This document shows, piece by piece, positions 1-11,200 of a stretch of DNA of 64,000 nt. Both the position numbers and the translations under genes were made by a program. The stretch is from Naegleria lovaniensis (Eukaryota; Heterolobosea; Eutetramitea; Acrasida; Naegleriidae): NCBI RefSeq assembly GCF_003324165.1, contig NW_025407846.1, positions 186,001-250,000 of the forward strand, written 5' to 3'. The notes below the pieces were generated by a model. It was not told the origin of the DNA and did no database searches. It saw only the letters and a list, made by a program, of their open reading frames with translations. Within the stretch, counting starts at the first letter, position 1; each line of letters starts with the position of its first letter.

Positions 1-1904
1 AAAAAGAGCGTTCAACAGGAGTATATCAATCAAGAACTGTTTCTCTTAAATCAGCTTGGGGATCTTATGAAAAGGATCAGAAATCAGAGGCTAAAATGCT
101 TTTTTCTAGAGCACAAGGAAATCAAATTCTGGCCTCTCCTGACACAATTAATGCTTTGTTTGACTTATTTATTGAAAATAATGTGGAGTTTATGAGGGCT
201 CCATACTTGGCTTGGGGACAGCTTGGCTATATGACAGACACCAACCTAGTTCATGGAGTAATGGGAGATGAAGAGTTATTGATGTTCGACATCCCAAGAG
301 TTATTTTATCTATTGATTGGACACAAAAAACATTTCAATATGTAGAAAAACAACAAATACTAACAAGTGAAAGAGTAACAAACAATCAATTTTTGGATGC
401 TGCTTTGCTTTCTGGAAGCTACTTCTTCAAAGGATTTTCAACTCCATCACCTTTCCAAAATAACGTCAAGAAGGAAGAGCGCTTCAAAACAGAAATTGAG
501 AATATTAAGGCAATCGGATCTGCTAAAGCTATTTTCTCTATGAATCACAGAGAGGATCTTTCTATTCCATTTCTTTTAAACAAATATTTGATAATGCATC
601 ATCCAGTTTTGGACTTCTTTACAAATACTGTGGTAGTTATGAACAGGGATGAACTTCCAAGAGATTTCGACGAGATTGTAGGCGAGAGATTACCAGACGA
701 GATTTACTTTTTAATTTGCCACGGACTTTTGTCTCCACAATTCGTTGGAAATCTGGTTAATGGCATATTCTATGAACCAAGCCCATTATTTGACTCTGAA
801 GAGTACAAGGAATTTATTGAAGTATGGAAACCAATTTATTCAACATCGCTCAACTATCTTACAAGCGAAATGAGTGATTATTTCAAGCAAAAAGGTGTTG
901 TTCTTATTAGGTATAACAGCTCTGACGAGCACAAATTAAGTGAGATTACCATTGACAGAAAGCCTGTAAATGTTTTTTTAGATGGTCTCCAATTCCAGAT
1001 TACTGATGCCGCGATTTCCAAACACTTCCAACAACAAAAGCTATCTTACTCAAAGGATTGCACTTCTCTAGGTTTTGCACTAAATTGGAAGCCAACTCCT
1101 ATGAAAAAAAATCAACCCCAAGAATTCTCGACAGTTAATGAGGTTAAAACGTTCATCCATTTGAAAGTATTGGAATCTTTGACATATATGAAGAAGCCAC
1201 TACAGGGATCCACTGATTTTTTGACTGCAAAAGGAAAAGCATTAGCAACAGCTAAAATTTATGTAGAGCAAACATTAATTCTTATAGAATTAGCAAAAAT
1301 GTTAACAAACACATGGAGATATGAAAAGCCATATGCTGTTGAAGAAAAGATTGCCAACGAAGAAGATGTAATTTTAATTACCAGAGTTATGAGTCTAGTT
1401 CCATTGACATTTAGACGAACAGGTCTTTCTCAAAGTGGCTGGTCTGGTCCCATCAAGCTAGATCTTGCCATTTTTTACTCTATTGTTAAGTTATTGCAGA
1501 CAAATATTGCTCATTTGTATGAATCCATTTTGACTGCTGTTTATATGTCACATAACATTGCCTCAGACAGTGTAGCATCTATCATGACCTCGCTGAGAAA
1601 TTTATCATCCTTCAGCGTTGATTCTAACAACACCATGGGTATTGTAGCTCACGTATTGTTGACCACTCCAATTGAAAAATTAACTCCTACCCTCTTCAAG
1701 ACGCATTTCCTTTGTTGCCAAACTCCATTCAAAGAGTTTAAGGATAAGGCAATTCCATTCTGGCAACAAAGTATTGGTGTACTCAAAAAGCTTGCAGCTG
1801 GCAACAATGAGTACAGAGGGCTTGCACAAAGACTTGATAGAGCAAATGAATTGCTCGAGGAACGATTGAAGCTCGTCTCTCCAATCCTTTCTTCATTAGA
1901 TTAG
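1..1904 (+). CDS. MKT1: MKT1-like post-transcriptional regulator (XPG/PIN fold), 5' end outside window
   Basis: The frame is open from base 3 to the stop at 1904, so the gene begins upstream and only its C-terminal part (about 634 residues) is seen. The first in-frame Met (base 96) lies inside a conserved block, so it is not the start. The stretch FIENNVEFMRAPYLAWGQL resembles the XPG-I region of the FEN1/XPG-like fold kept in Mkt1. What follows (FLLNKYLIMHHPVLDFFTNT, then LPDEIYFLICHGLLSP) fits the Mkt1 N- and C-terminal domains rather than a flap nuclease. In yeast Mkt1 works with Pbp1 in mRNA regulation. Catalytic acidic residues cannot be judged because the N-terminal half is missing. Another XPG-like protein is the main alternative. 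Confidence 0.72.
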   Translation, partial: KERSTGVYQSRTVSLKSAWGSYEKDQKSEAKMLFSRAQGNQILASPDTINALFDLFIENNVEFMRAPYLAWGQLGYMTDTNLVHGVMGDEELLMFDIPRVILSIDWTQKTFQYVEKQQILTSERVTNNQFLDAALLSGSYFFKGFSTPSPFQNNVKKEERFKTEIENIKAIGSAKAIFSMNHREDLSIPFLLNKYLIMHHPVLDFFTNTVVVMNRDELPRDFDEIVGERLPDEIYFLICHGLLSPQFVGNLVNGIFYEPSPLFDSEEYKEFIEVWKPIYSTSLNYLTSEMSDYFKQKGVVLIRYNSSDEHKLSEITIDRKPVNVFLDGLQFQITDAAISKHFQQQKLSYSKDCTSLGFALNWKPTPMKKNQPQEFSTVNEVKTFIHLKVLESLTYMKKPLQGSTDFLTAKGKALATAKIYVEQTLILIELAKMLTNTWRYEKPYAVEEKIANEEDVILITRVMSLVPLTFRRTGLSQSGWSGPIKLDLAIFYSIVKLLQTNIAHLYESILTAVYMSHNIASDSVASIMTSLRNLSSFSVDSNNTMGIVAHVLLTTPIEKLTPTLFKTHFLCCQTPFKEFKDKAIPFWQQSIGVLKKLAAGNNEYRGLAQRLDRANELLEERLKLVSPILSSLD

Positions 1905-2057
1905 GGATGGTTGTTGTTTTGTTAGGGTTTTAATTTTATTATTTTGGGTGGTAGTATTACAACTTTAACCATTCCATTTTTAACATTATGTACACTATTG
2001 GGCTTGAATAAAACATAGGAATGAATGTTAAAAACAATACAAGTTATTAAGCTTTCA

Positions 2058-2765
2058 TTACATTCCTAATTTCTTTGCGTTAGCCCACTGATCCTCCAAG
2101 GCATCTACTTTGTGATCTTTCATTTGAGGAGCTGCTTCATATATGGCCTGAACAGCACGTCTCTTATAGTCAGAATATTCTCCTTTGAAACCAATATAGG
2201 TAATTCTTGTGTTATCACCACCAAAATTTGAAGGGAAAAATAGCGTCAAAGACTGAACATTTGCAAACTTGCTTGTTTTCAGCAAAAAGTCATATGTTCC
2301 ATCCCCATCGTATGTGAGATCAAGCTCTTGGTCTGCTTTCTTTTGTGAAGCAGTATCAATATCCAACAATTCATTATTCTTGAAAATTTTCACCTTAGAA
2401 GGACAAGTTATGGGATCTCCACCGATGATTTGAAAAGATTTAATATTGACTGAAACAGTAAAAGGAACAGTTAATAACAATTCACTATCCACAGCACTTT
2501 CTAAATATCCATTTGTTGACTTTCTTTCATTGTATGGCCTAATTATGCTTTGACAAGCATCTTGTTTGTGCTCGTTCATACATCTTACATGAATTTTATC
2601 GATATAGGGAAATAAAGTTTGTTGAAAACCTTCCAGTTCATTCTTATCATGAGCTCCATGATCGTGTTCGCAGTGATGATGGTCATCTCCTCCTTGAAAG
2701 TCTCCTTGCTGTGCTTCGGAACAACAATTTCCGCAATGGTGATGATGATGGTGATGACCAGACAT
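2058..2765 (-). CDS. PITHD1: PITH domain-containing protein 1
   Basis: A 235-residue protein starting at an ATG just after a run of A. Residues 1-40 are a His/Cys-rich tail with seven consecutive histidines, CGNCC and a second HHHCEHDHGAHD cluster. From about residue 50 a PITH (proteasome-interacting thioredoxin C-terminal) beta-sandwich domain follows. It is recognisable from ESAVDSELLLTVPFTVSVNI, the PSKVKIFKN strand and NFGGDNTRITYIGFKGEY near the end. The same fold is the C-terminal domain of TXNL1, where it contacts the 26S proteasome; no thioredoxin domain is present here. Human PITHD1 also begins with a shorter His/Gly/Cys-rich tail. The gene is divergent from the Hsp104 gene across 555 bp. 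Confidence 0.88.
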   Translation of the reverse strand: MSGHHHHHHHCGNCCSEAQQGDFQGGDDHHHCEHDHGAHDKNELEGFQQTLFPYIDKIHVRCMNEHKQDACQSIIRPYNERKSTNGYLESAVDSELLLTVPFTVSVNIKSFQIIGGDPITCPSKVKIFKNNELLDIDTASQKKADQELDLTYDGDGTYDFLLKTSKFANVQSLTLFFPSNFGGDNTRITYIGFKGEYSDYKRRAVQAIYEAAPQMKDHKVDALEDQWANAKKLGM

Positions 2766-3320
2766 TTTTTTTATAAATTGAAGATCGCCGTCTTTGTTCC
2801 TTATTTGAAGTGCACAATGCTTTGCGTCATCAGTTGTGGGAGGGTCTCCTCAGACTTCAGTTTTTCTCTGCACCATGGAGAAATAAGCATGAAAGTATTC
2901 TATAAATTTGTAAGTAAAGTCAGAACTCAGTAATCATCAGTAATACATGTCGACAACGAAAGAGAAAGAGGTGGATTCTGTCAAGTCATGGTAATAACGG
3001 AACAAAAAAATAAGCAAAGGGATCAATATCATTAAAAATTCAACTTGTTTACGAATGGCCATCGGAATGATTTCAATTAGCTCACGAAACATGCACAACT
3101 TCGGAAGTTGACCTTCCGATCTCAAAAATAGAACAAAGTTAAAAAAGGTCATCATAGTGAAAATATATAAATTCGACTCGATTGGCGCGATGAAGGCTTA
3201 ATAAGACAAAAAAAAACAACAACGTATTGTGAAAGCTAATAGCTAGACTCGTACTTTGAAACTTGATCCTACCTTGATACTATTACTCTTTGCAAACAAC
3301 ACATTATATAACGACAACAA
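2766..3320. other. Divergent intergenic region between PITHD1 and HSP104
   Basis: This 555-bp stretch holds the 5' regions of both flanking genes. Short frames exist on each strand (for example 2937-3155 minus) but show no family features. The only structured element seen is the overlapping TTC/GAA inverted repeats near 3097-3119. Confidence 0.6.
3097..3119. promoter_or_regulatory. Overlapping inverted repeats of TTC/GAA units upstream of HSP104
   Basis: AACTTC-G-GAAGTT (3097-3109) is a perfect 6-bp inverted repeat with a 1-nt centre. It overlaps TCGGAAG-TTGAC-CTTCCGA (3101-3119), a perfect 7-bp inverted repeat. Alternating TTC and GAA units are the building blocks of heat-shock elements, and the downstream gene is a heat-shock family gene about 200 bp away. 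The spacing is not the canonical 2-nt alternation, so this is only a candidate regulatory site. Confidence 0.3.
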
Positions 3321-6056
3321 ATGAATCCCGACAAGTTCACCGATAAAACAAATCAAACCATTTCCGACGCTTTTCATCTCGCCAAAGAAAATTCACACAT
3401 TTATATTTCTCCTCTTCATGTTGCTTGCGTCATTTTCGATCCAGATGATTCTCAATCTCTTGGAAATTTAGTTTGTAAGAAATTAAGCAGCACCAGCGGC
3501 GTAGGAGGAACAGCTACCAAGGGAGCCAGTGCCACTCCACTCAATATTGACTGTGCTAAAATTCAAAAAGAACTCAAGTCGAGTATGCAAACTAAAATTG
3601 CTTCTCAATCACCACCAGTGCAAGATTTAGCACCCAATAGAAGATTAGTGACAGTACTACAGAATGCCGATACCATCAGAGAACAATTAGGTGACCATTT
3701 GTTAGCTGTCGACCATGTATTATTGGCTCTCATGGATGATACTGATGTCAATAGTGCCATTTCTAAAGCTACCGGTAATGCCTTAACTAAAACCGTGCTA
3801 AAAGATGTACTTTCTCAGATTAGAGGTGGAAAGAAGGTCGAATCCAAACAAGCAGAATCCGGCTATGATGCATTGAATCGATATGGTTTGGATTTGGTCG
3901 AACGAGCACGAGAAGGTAAATTGGATCCAGTGGTTGGAAGAGACAAGGAAATTGCTAGAACCATTCGAATTCTATCGAGAAGAACCAAGAACAATCCAGT
4001 CTTGTTAGGTCCTCCTGGTGTTGGTAAAACAGCCATCGTGGAGGGTATCGCAATGAGAATTGCTAAAGGTGACATTCCTCAAAATTTGAAATGCAAACTA
4101 TTTGCCATAGATTTAGCCTCAATGATTAGTGGCAGTAAATACAGAGGTGAATTAGAAGAACGAGTGAAAGCTCTCTTAAAAGAGGTTGAAGAAAATCACA
4201 ATGATATCATTCTCTTCATTGACGAAATTCACACCATTGTTGGAGCTGGTGCCACAGGAGAAGGCAGCATGGATATTGCCAACATGATCAAACCCTTATT
4301 GGCACGTGGAATGTTGAGATTAATTGGTGCTACCACACTTGGTGAATACAAGAAGTATATTGAAAAGGATGCTGCTTTTGAGCGTCGATTCCAACCTGTA
4401 TTCGTTGAAGAACCATCTGTGCAAGAAACCATTTCCATATTGAGAGGTTTGAAAGATCGTTATGAAGCTCATCATGGTGTTCGTATTTTGGATGCTGCAT
4501 TGGTGCAGGCAGCTCGTCTCTCTTCTCGTTACATTTCAGGAAGATTTAATCCAGATAAGAGTATTGATTTGATTGATGAAGCATGTTCCTCCATTCGTGT
4601 GCAATTAGATAGCAGACCTGAAGCCATTGATACCTTAGAACGAAGAAAATTACAACTTGAAGTAGAAGCTACTGCCTTAGAAAAGGAAAAGAACTTTGAA
4701 GATGAAAAGACCAAACAACGATTAGAAGAAGTCAAACGAGAAATATCCAAAATTGATGAAGAATTGAAACCACTGATTTTAAAGTTTGAAGCTGAACGAT
4801 CTCTTGTGAATGAATTGAGAGAAAAGAATCAAAAACTTGAGAGATTGAAAGCCAAAATGGTGGATGCAGAGGCACGTTACGATCTCGCTTTGGCTTCTGA
4901 TTTGAAATATGGTGCCATTCCTGAATTGGAAGAATCCATCAAACAACTCAAGAAACGAATTGAACAACAAGAAGAAGAAGATGTGAAAACTGGAGGTGGA
5001 AACAAACTTGTGAGTGATATTGTAGGTCCAGAACAAATCAATGAAGTGGTTTCAAGATGGACTGGAATTCCTGTTGAAAAACTCAATGAAACTGAGAAGG
5101 ATAAAATCCTTAAACTTGAAGATCGTTTGAAAAAGAGAGTCATTGGTCAAGACGAAGCCATTGCATCTCTCTCTGAAGCTATCATTCGATCGAGAAGTGG
5201 ATTAAGCGATCCCAATAAGCCCATTGGATCCTTCTTATTCTGTGGTATGACAGGTACTGGTAAAACTCAACTTGCAAAGGCCATTGCCAAAGAATTATTC
5301 GATGATGAGAAACACATGATTCGTATTGATATGAGTGAATACATGGAAGAACATTCAGTTTCGAAACTCATTGGAGCTCCTCCAGGTTATGTTGGTTACG
5401 ATCGCGATTCACAATTGACAGAGCCTGTCCGAAGAAGACCATACACAGTGGTACTATTCGATGAAGTTGAAAAAGCTCATCCACGTGTATTGAATGTTCT
5501 TCTTCAGCTACTCGATGAAGGAAGATTAACAGATTCTCAAGGAAGAACAGTGGATTTCAAGAATACTGTGATCATTCTCACCTCCAATATTGGATCTCAT
5601 CTCTTCCTGAATATGAATGAAAGTAACAGACAACAAGTGAAGAAGCAAGTGATGGATCTCATCAAAAAACACTTCTCACCAGAGTTCTTGAATCGTTTGG
5701 ATGACATTTTGTTCTTCTCTCCTCTCACTCAAAAACACTTGATGGATGTTGTGAGATTGCAATTGGATAAAATCACAGAAAGACTTCAAGAAAGGGACAT
5801 TACCATTGATTTGAGAGATTCTGCATGTGAATTAATTGTTAAGGAAGCATATGATCCAAGCTATGGTGCTCGACCAATGCAAAGATATATTCAGAAATTT
5901 ATTGTGACCGAGTTGAGCAAGTTAATGTTGAAGGGTGAATTGAAAGATGGTAATCATGTCATTGTTCAAGGTGTCGATGGAACATTTAGATTCACCGTAT
6001 TGCCAGATCGATCTGGTGAGGATGGAGTAAGTAGAAATAAGAAGTCTAAACTGTAA
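3321..6056 (+). CDS. HSP104: Hsp104/ClpB AAA+ protein disaggregase
   Basis: A 911-residue class I Clp ATPase, the usual length for Hsp104/Hsp101. Domains in order: N-terminal Clp repeat domain (residues 1-165); AAA+ module 1 with Walker A GPPGVGKT near residue 230 and Walker B LFIDEIH near 297; a coiled-coil middle domain of roughly residues 420-540, which marks a disaggregase rather than a ClpA/C partner; AAA+ module 2 with Walker A GMTGTGKT near 641 and Walker [12 protein letters not shown] near 710; and the C-terminal D2-small domain ([11 protein letters not shown]). It would work with Hsp70 to extract polypeptides from aggregates. No mitochondrial presequence is evident. The last residues are NKKSKL, a canonical peroxisomal PTS1 tripeptide after basic residues, which is unusual for this family. 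Confidence 0.97.
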   Translation: MNPDKFTDKTNQTISDAFHLAKENSHIYISPLHVACVIFDPDDSQSLGNLVCKKLSSTSGVGGTATKGASATPLNIDCAKIQKELKSSMQTKIASQSPPVQDLAPNRRLVTVLQNADTIREQLGDHLLAVDHVLLALMDDTDVNSAISKATGNALTKTVLKDVLSQIRGGKKVESKQAESGYDALNRYGLDLVERAREGKLDPVVGRDKEIARTIRILSRRTKNNPVLLGPPGVGKTAIVEGIAMRIAKGDIPQNLKCKLFAIDLASMISGSKYRGELEERVKALLKEVEENHNDIILFIDEIHTIVGAGATGEGSMDIANMIKPLLARGMLRLIGATTLGEYKKYIEKDAAFERRFQPVFVEEPSVQETISILRGLKDRYEAHHGVRILDAALVQAARLSSRYISGRFNPDKSIDLIDEACSSIRVQLDSRPEAIDTLERRKLQLEVEATALEKEKNFEDEKTKQRLEEVKREISKIDEELKPLILKFEAERSLVNELREKNQKLERLKAKMVDAEARYDLALASDLKYGAIPELEESIKQLKKRIEQQEEEDVKTGGGNKLVSDIVGPEQINEVVSRWTGIPVEKLNETEKDKILKLEDRLKKRVIGQDEAIASLSEAIIRSRSGLSDPNKPIGSFLFCGMTGTGKTQLAKAIAKELFDDEKHMIRIDMSEYMEEHSVSKLIGAPPGYVGYDRDSQLTEPVRRRPYTVVLFDEVEKAHPRVLNVLLQLLDEGRLTDSQGRTVDFKNTVIILTSNIGSHLFLNMNESNRQQVKKQVMDLIKKHFSPEFLNRLDDILFFSPLTQKHLMDVVRLQLDKITERLQERDITIDLRDSACELIVKEAYDPSYGARPMQRYIQKFIVTELSKLMLKGELKDGNHVIVQGVDGTFRFTVLPDRSGEDGVSRNKKSKL

Positions 6057-6550
6057 AGATATAATCATGCATGATTTTGTCGACAGAAGCTAAATCGATT
6101 TTCACCTTTGAAATAATATGTGTCAAGATGGAAAATAAATGTAGATAGCTTAATTTTCATTTGAACTATTGTTAAGATTTTGTTGTTGACACTTAACAAC
6201 ACCACTGAAAGAGATTGCTCACAAATTCTCATCATCATGTTTATTTTGATTTTTATAATTGATACAACATGTGAATGACATCTTCTCGCAAAATGAAATC
6301 ATCCACTGCAGTGTTATTAAGAAATCTTGTCGTTTTGTTTTTTGTTAAAATTGTTGTTGTTGGAAAATAGTATTTTGTTGTTTAAAGTAGTAATAGTAAT
6401 ACAAATATTGAAATAATAATTGTTAAGCATATGCACATGTTCCATGCAATATGTGGTATCAATGCATGTATATGCACATGATCATCATTATGCTACATGA
6501 TGACATGGAATAAATTATAGTATCATATTTTTCTCAAAGTGGAGTTGCTT
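6057..6550. other. Intergenic region downstream of HSP104
   Basis: 494 bp, AT-rich, with no supportable gene. It contains two copies of ATATGCACATG (6429-6439 and 6470-6480) in a patch of related TGCATG/CATG words. No RNA gene was recognised. Confidence 0.6.
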
Positions 6551-7114
6551 TCAAAGAATGATGCTGACTCTTAAAGGTAGGACGGTGGTGTCATTGATTC
6601 TCACCCATGCTCTCATGGTAGAATCACATAAACCGTTAACCAAGTAGTCGGCGATAACGATGTCTTTAAAGGTGAGTGTTGTCAAAGGTGACATGCAGGT
6701 AATTTTAAAGCAAGCCACTGGGTAACACATGTGACGTACATCTGTGACCAGTAGTTCAACACGTGTCTCGTATGACATTGAAAGAAGAGAAGTGGAATTT
6801 GATAAAAACAAACTGCATGGAGAGTGTGGATGACCATTCAAAGGAGCCAATATGGATTGTGTTTTGAATATGGTCAGCTCGTGATGATGTTGATCACTGA
6901 CATGTAAAGCTGAAATTGATTCGGCCAAGTGAGGAATGTGAATCAATCGTGCTTCCATGGAGGAGTGATTGTTGGTAAGCTGTGGTTGTTGGTGAGTGGA
7001 TGAGGTAGGGAGTAGTGATGGTGTTGTTGTTGTTGTTGTTGGGTTGGAATGAATCATACCTTGATGATCTACAGAAAAAGAATAGTAGGCATTCATTGGA
7101 TGATACCAAGTCAT
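6551..7114 (-). CDS. Hypothetical protein, possibly with one intron
   Basis: An ATG-started frame of 187 residues with no family I recognise. The C-terminal 80 residues (for example ETRVELLVTDVRHMC and AWVRINDTTVLPLRVSIIL) look like ordinary globular protein. The N-terminal third is Thr/Ser/Gln-rich and is encoded by a trinucleotide run. A donor-like GTATGA at 7059 and an acceptor TTTCAG ending at 6910 bound a 150-nt, in-frame stretch that covers exactly this low-complexity part. The mature protein may therefore be 137 residues (exons 7060-7114 and 6551-6909). Reality of the gene is moderately likely; function unknown. Confidence 0.4.
   Translation of the reverse strand: MTWYHPMNAYYSFSVDHQGMIHSNPTTTTTTPSLLPTSSTHQQPQLTNNHSSMEARLIHIPHLAESISALHVSDQHHHELTIFKTQSILAPLNGHPHSPCSLFLSNSTSLLSMSYETRVELLVTDVRHMCYPVACFKITCMSPLTTLTFKDIVIADYLVNGLCDSTMRAWVRINDTTVLPLRVSIIL
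7021..7041. repeat. (TGT)n/(ACA)n microsatellite
   Basis: About seven perfect trinucleotide units. Read on the minus strand they encode a poly-Thr run in the hypothetical gene 6551-7114, unless the possible 150-nt intron removes them. Confidence 0.85.
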
Positions 7115-8298
7115 GATGCTATTAAAAGTGTGTGAGACCTTGTAAAAACAACAATGTTAGAGACTGCCTCTCGTACGCTGTGAAGCAGTTCAACGATTGT
7201 TGTTGTTGTGCGTTGTGTTGTAGTTATTGTTTTTTGTTGTGTGTGGTTGTGGCAAGAGAGTGGTTGTTGTTGTTGTTGTTTGTTTCAACTCAGCAATCTC
7301 TCTCTCTACACCTCAGGCAGTAAAAGTGAAAAGAAAATCTCGTGATCCGCACCAAATGTATCGTTGTGGTGGTCACTAAAATAAGGAAATAAATGGTGTG
7401 CACACGGTAACTAGACGCGTGAGAAAGACCGAACGTGGAAGTCTTCTCTAATTTTGTTTCTGAAATTTGAAAAATTAAGGATGTCAGGGGCACAATGCAA
7501 GGTTGTGATATTCAACAGGCAAAATATTGAAGAAGAAGTATTCTGTGTGACACACATGCATGGATATTGGTAACCATGCACATGTGCAGGAACACCTGTT
7601 TCGATAATATGGACCACAAAATGTATGGTGTATTTCCTTGACAATGCCTCACGAGTGGTGTATATAGATGTGTGGCCGGCAGTACACTTGTCGTGGCAGT
7701 ACGAAAGAGGTCTGTTTTGCAATGTTTTTGTCTATCGCTGAAAAAGGAATTGAGCGAAAAGAGATGATCACGTACAATAAAAAAACACTAGAACAAAAGA
7801 ACTGAGAGAGCACAAGAATCTTCGTATAGATGATGAGATTGAAACCAGTTGGTTGTGAGAGTGAGGATTTTGTTTTTTTGTTCAATTCAAACACAACATT
7901 TTCGGGTCCAATTCTGAGTGAAATCTTTCAGCACGGTTAATAGCTCGAGAACAGAATTCCCTTCTCATTTTGTCGATAAATTAGTAAGCCGTGAAGTTAT
8001 CGGGTAGATGACTGACAACTTGGGATGACAAGAGATCCTTCCTAAATAGCAAATTCGATGATTATGAAAGAAAAAGACAAAAATTTTTGTAATGACATAG
8101 CGATAGCGCCAGCATTTCGTCCATCGCAGTAATGGGCAATACTAATTTACACGTTTGCATACAATTTTATTCATTCGAATTTTAATATGGAATTGTGTGT
8201 TTGTCATTGCAATTGTTCCAGATGATTCAATTAGATCTGTATGGCCAATAAACACATTGGAAATATGACAAGTACCCCACGTAACACCACCAAGATCC
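7115..8298. other. 1.2-kb region without a supportable gene
   Basis: Several short frames occur on the minus strand (7411-7722, 7649-7894), but they have no recognisable motif, and their composition changes with simple TTG-rich runs (7200-7290). No tRNA, rRNA or mobile-element signature was seen. It probably holds the upstream region of the 6551-7114 gene and the 3' flank of POLE. Confidence 0.5.
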
Positions 8299-11200
8299 TT
8301 AATAATACTTTTGGTTACTACTATTGAAATTGTACTTTAAAATTTCACTCAATGTTTCAAAATGATACTGCTCAGCAATCGATTCCAATAATCGAAGTGT
8401 TTCAAATATCTTTTCACTCTTATTTTCTGCTTGTGCTGGAATCCATTTACCAGAACAAGTACAACGTTCCATGACATTATTTGGATTAATTTGTGAACAT
8501 CGAGAGCATTGCAAATCTTGTAATTGATAACTAATCATTTTGTTTTGTGTGAAATCAATGAGTTTTCCCTCAATGAGATTCTTATCAAAATCACTCGTGC
8601 AGTGTTGACATTTGAAACCATGATCGTGTCCTTTTCCTAATTCAAGATCAAAACATGAACTGCAATAAGAACAAATCATATCTGGAAGTTTGAATGAATG
8701 TTGAGTTCGTTTGAAAATAGATTCTGGAGAGAATTCTTTCACACCTAATAATTTCAATAAGGATCGTTTCAAAACATTCACTTCATCTCGAATGAATAGA
8801 TCAATGGAAAGTAAATGACACAGTGCATTGACAAATTCTAATCGAATGTCTTTTCCATTGGTGTTGTTGCTATCCATCACTTGCATGGTTAATTGTTTCA
8901 ATTGATTACTCATCGTATCCATGAGACTTTCGGAATATTTGGTAGAGAGAAATTCTTGTGCATGCTCTTCTTGACTCTTGTGAAATTCTTCTGGTTTCAT
9001 GGTGGACATTTTCTCATCGAGAGATCTTCTAAACTTTAAACATTCATACATGTATGTCGATACATAGAAAATTAAATGAGTTTTCACAGCTTGTGGAAGT
9101 TCATCAAGAATATCAATTTGAGGATCTGCAACGAGACCAGTTTCAGTTTCTTGATCTTCTTTAAATCCCAAGTAATTTCTTGGATTGTACCATAAAAGAT
9201 TACTCCACATGTTTTTAACTTCAATATCAATCCATGCAAAGAGTTTTTGTTGTTGAAGACTTGATTTTAGATAATCTGTATAAATGGTTGCTTCATCAAT
9301 GGTGTTCTTTCCCGTGTCAATCACAACTTTGGTAAAATTGGCATAAATAATTCTACATCCAGATTTCTTTAAATGTGCACATAATTGAAGAAATGCTTTC
9401 TTTTGAAGTCTATAAACAAAGGATAGGATTTCTGGATGATACATCTTGGCATGAGAATTGCTACACCATCGATACAAGTTTGCTAAAATCAGATCAGGTA
9501 CTTGAGGTGACAATGCTTCTTCATTGTGGACATCAGCAAATAATTTAGAAACTAATTGCTTGAATATCTTGAATACTTCAGGAGTTGAAGCAAATTTCGA
9601 TGCATTCGTGTTTTTCTCATCCAAAGTTTCTTCAATGAAATTACTTTGAAGTATCGCATTGATATCCAAATGGCTCAATTCAAATTCCACACAAACAGAG
9701 TGATAACATGCTGAATGGTTAATAAAAGATCCACTTCTAGAATATAATTGTTCATCACTGATGAGAGCTTGCTGTTGAAGAGCATCATTTTCACATCCAC
9801 CCAAATCAGGTTTGTTGGCCTTACTCAACCACAGCACATAATTTTCTTGAAGAGATCTTCCTAACATGATATCAATAAGGAACATGACAAAGTCATTGGA
9901 TTCAATATTACCAATTGGAATACCACAATAATTACTGTAGCTGACCATATCTTGATACCACTTTTCAATGGCACAATATCGAATGAACATTTGTTTCACA
10001 CATTGATTCATCCAATAACCAGAGAGAGCATGTTGATACTTGTTATCTTCATCATTGAAAGGAATGGCAATAATTGGAATTTCAGATAAAATAGGAGCTT
10101 GCTCTGCAGCAGTCTTGGTTTGGAATGAGAATGGAGATTGTACCATTAATAAGGAAGAGGCCTTTCTTTCTCGTGTTAAAATGTTATTAATTTCACGAAT
10201 CACATCATTTCGATTCTTGTAAACATCAAGTTCAAATTCTTCAATTTCTGTAATATTCAATTGTGAATTTGTTTGCAATAATTGATCCAAAACTTCATCA
10301 AAGATTCGATCTGGATGAAGACCAACGGTTTGAATCTCAACAGAATGAATCAAAAAGATGTATGCCTTCTTAGTGGCAAATGAAAACAATCCAATAATTC
10401 CTCTCACATCTGAGTAACTTTCAAATAAATATAATTTCTGTAAATTACTGATATCATTCAAATAGGAGACACCTCTTGTCTTTTTAGAAATATTTCCATC
10501 GATTTGAATCAAATCAGAAACAGACAAGACAGAAGTGGAATCTAATTTGCTTCTCGATTTTGGATCTACCTTACATAATGCACCAATATAAAGTATGGAT
10601 CTTAACACTGGATCAATTTGAGTTTCATACACTCCTTGAATATCAGGATTAGAAAATTCAGAATACATGCTTTGTAAATTCTTTTGATAAACAACTTCAT
10701 CAAATTTCTTCTTATAGAGGAATGTTTCTTGTTTGTTAGTCACTGAATTTTCTGATAAAAGACTTGAGAGCATTGGAAGTTTCTTTCTTGGTTCTACATC
10801 ATACTGTTGTTTCTTATAGAAATTGAGATAAATCACACGTGGTACCTTAATTTTCATCGTTCTCATCTTGCCTCCCACACAAATAAAGAGATTGAGAAGT
10901 CCTGGTGTGTCTGTTTCTCTAATTTCAAGAATATGCCATACTAAATCTTTAAGTTGATTGGAATAGAATTGAACAAAGGATGCCATGGTACCATCTCCAA
11001 GTGGAGCATTGGTCTCTTCATCATCGCTGGATTCATGTTGTTGTTTCTTCTTCTTGTTTGGTTTTTTCTTTTTTTGTGAAACTTGTTCATCGTCAGACAA
11101 GTGGTTTTCATCCAATTTACGTTTCAGAGTCCATCCATCCTCATCGGTGGAGTCTGATGAATCCATAACATCCGAGTTCACATCTTCCATAGTGGAAGAA

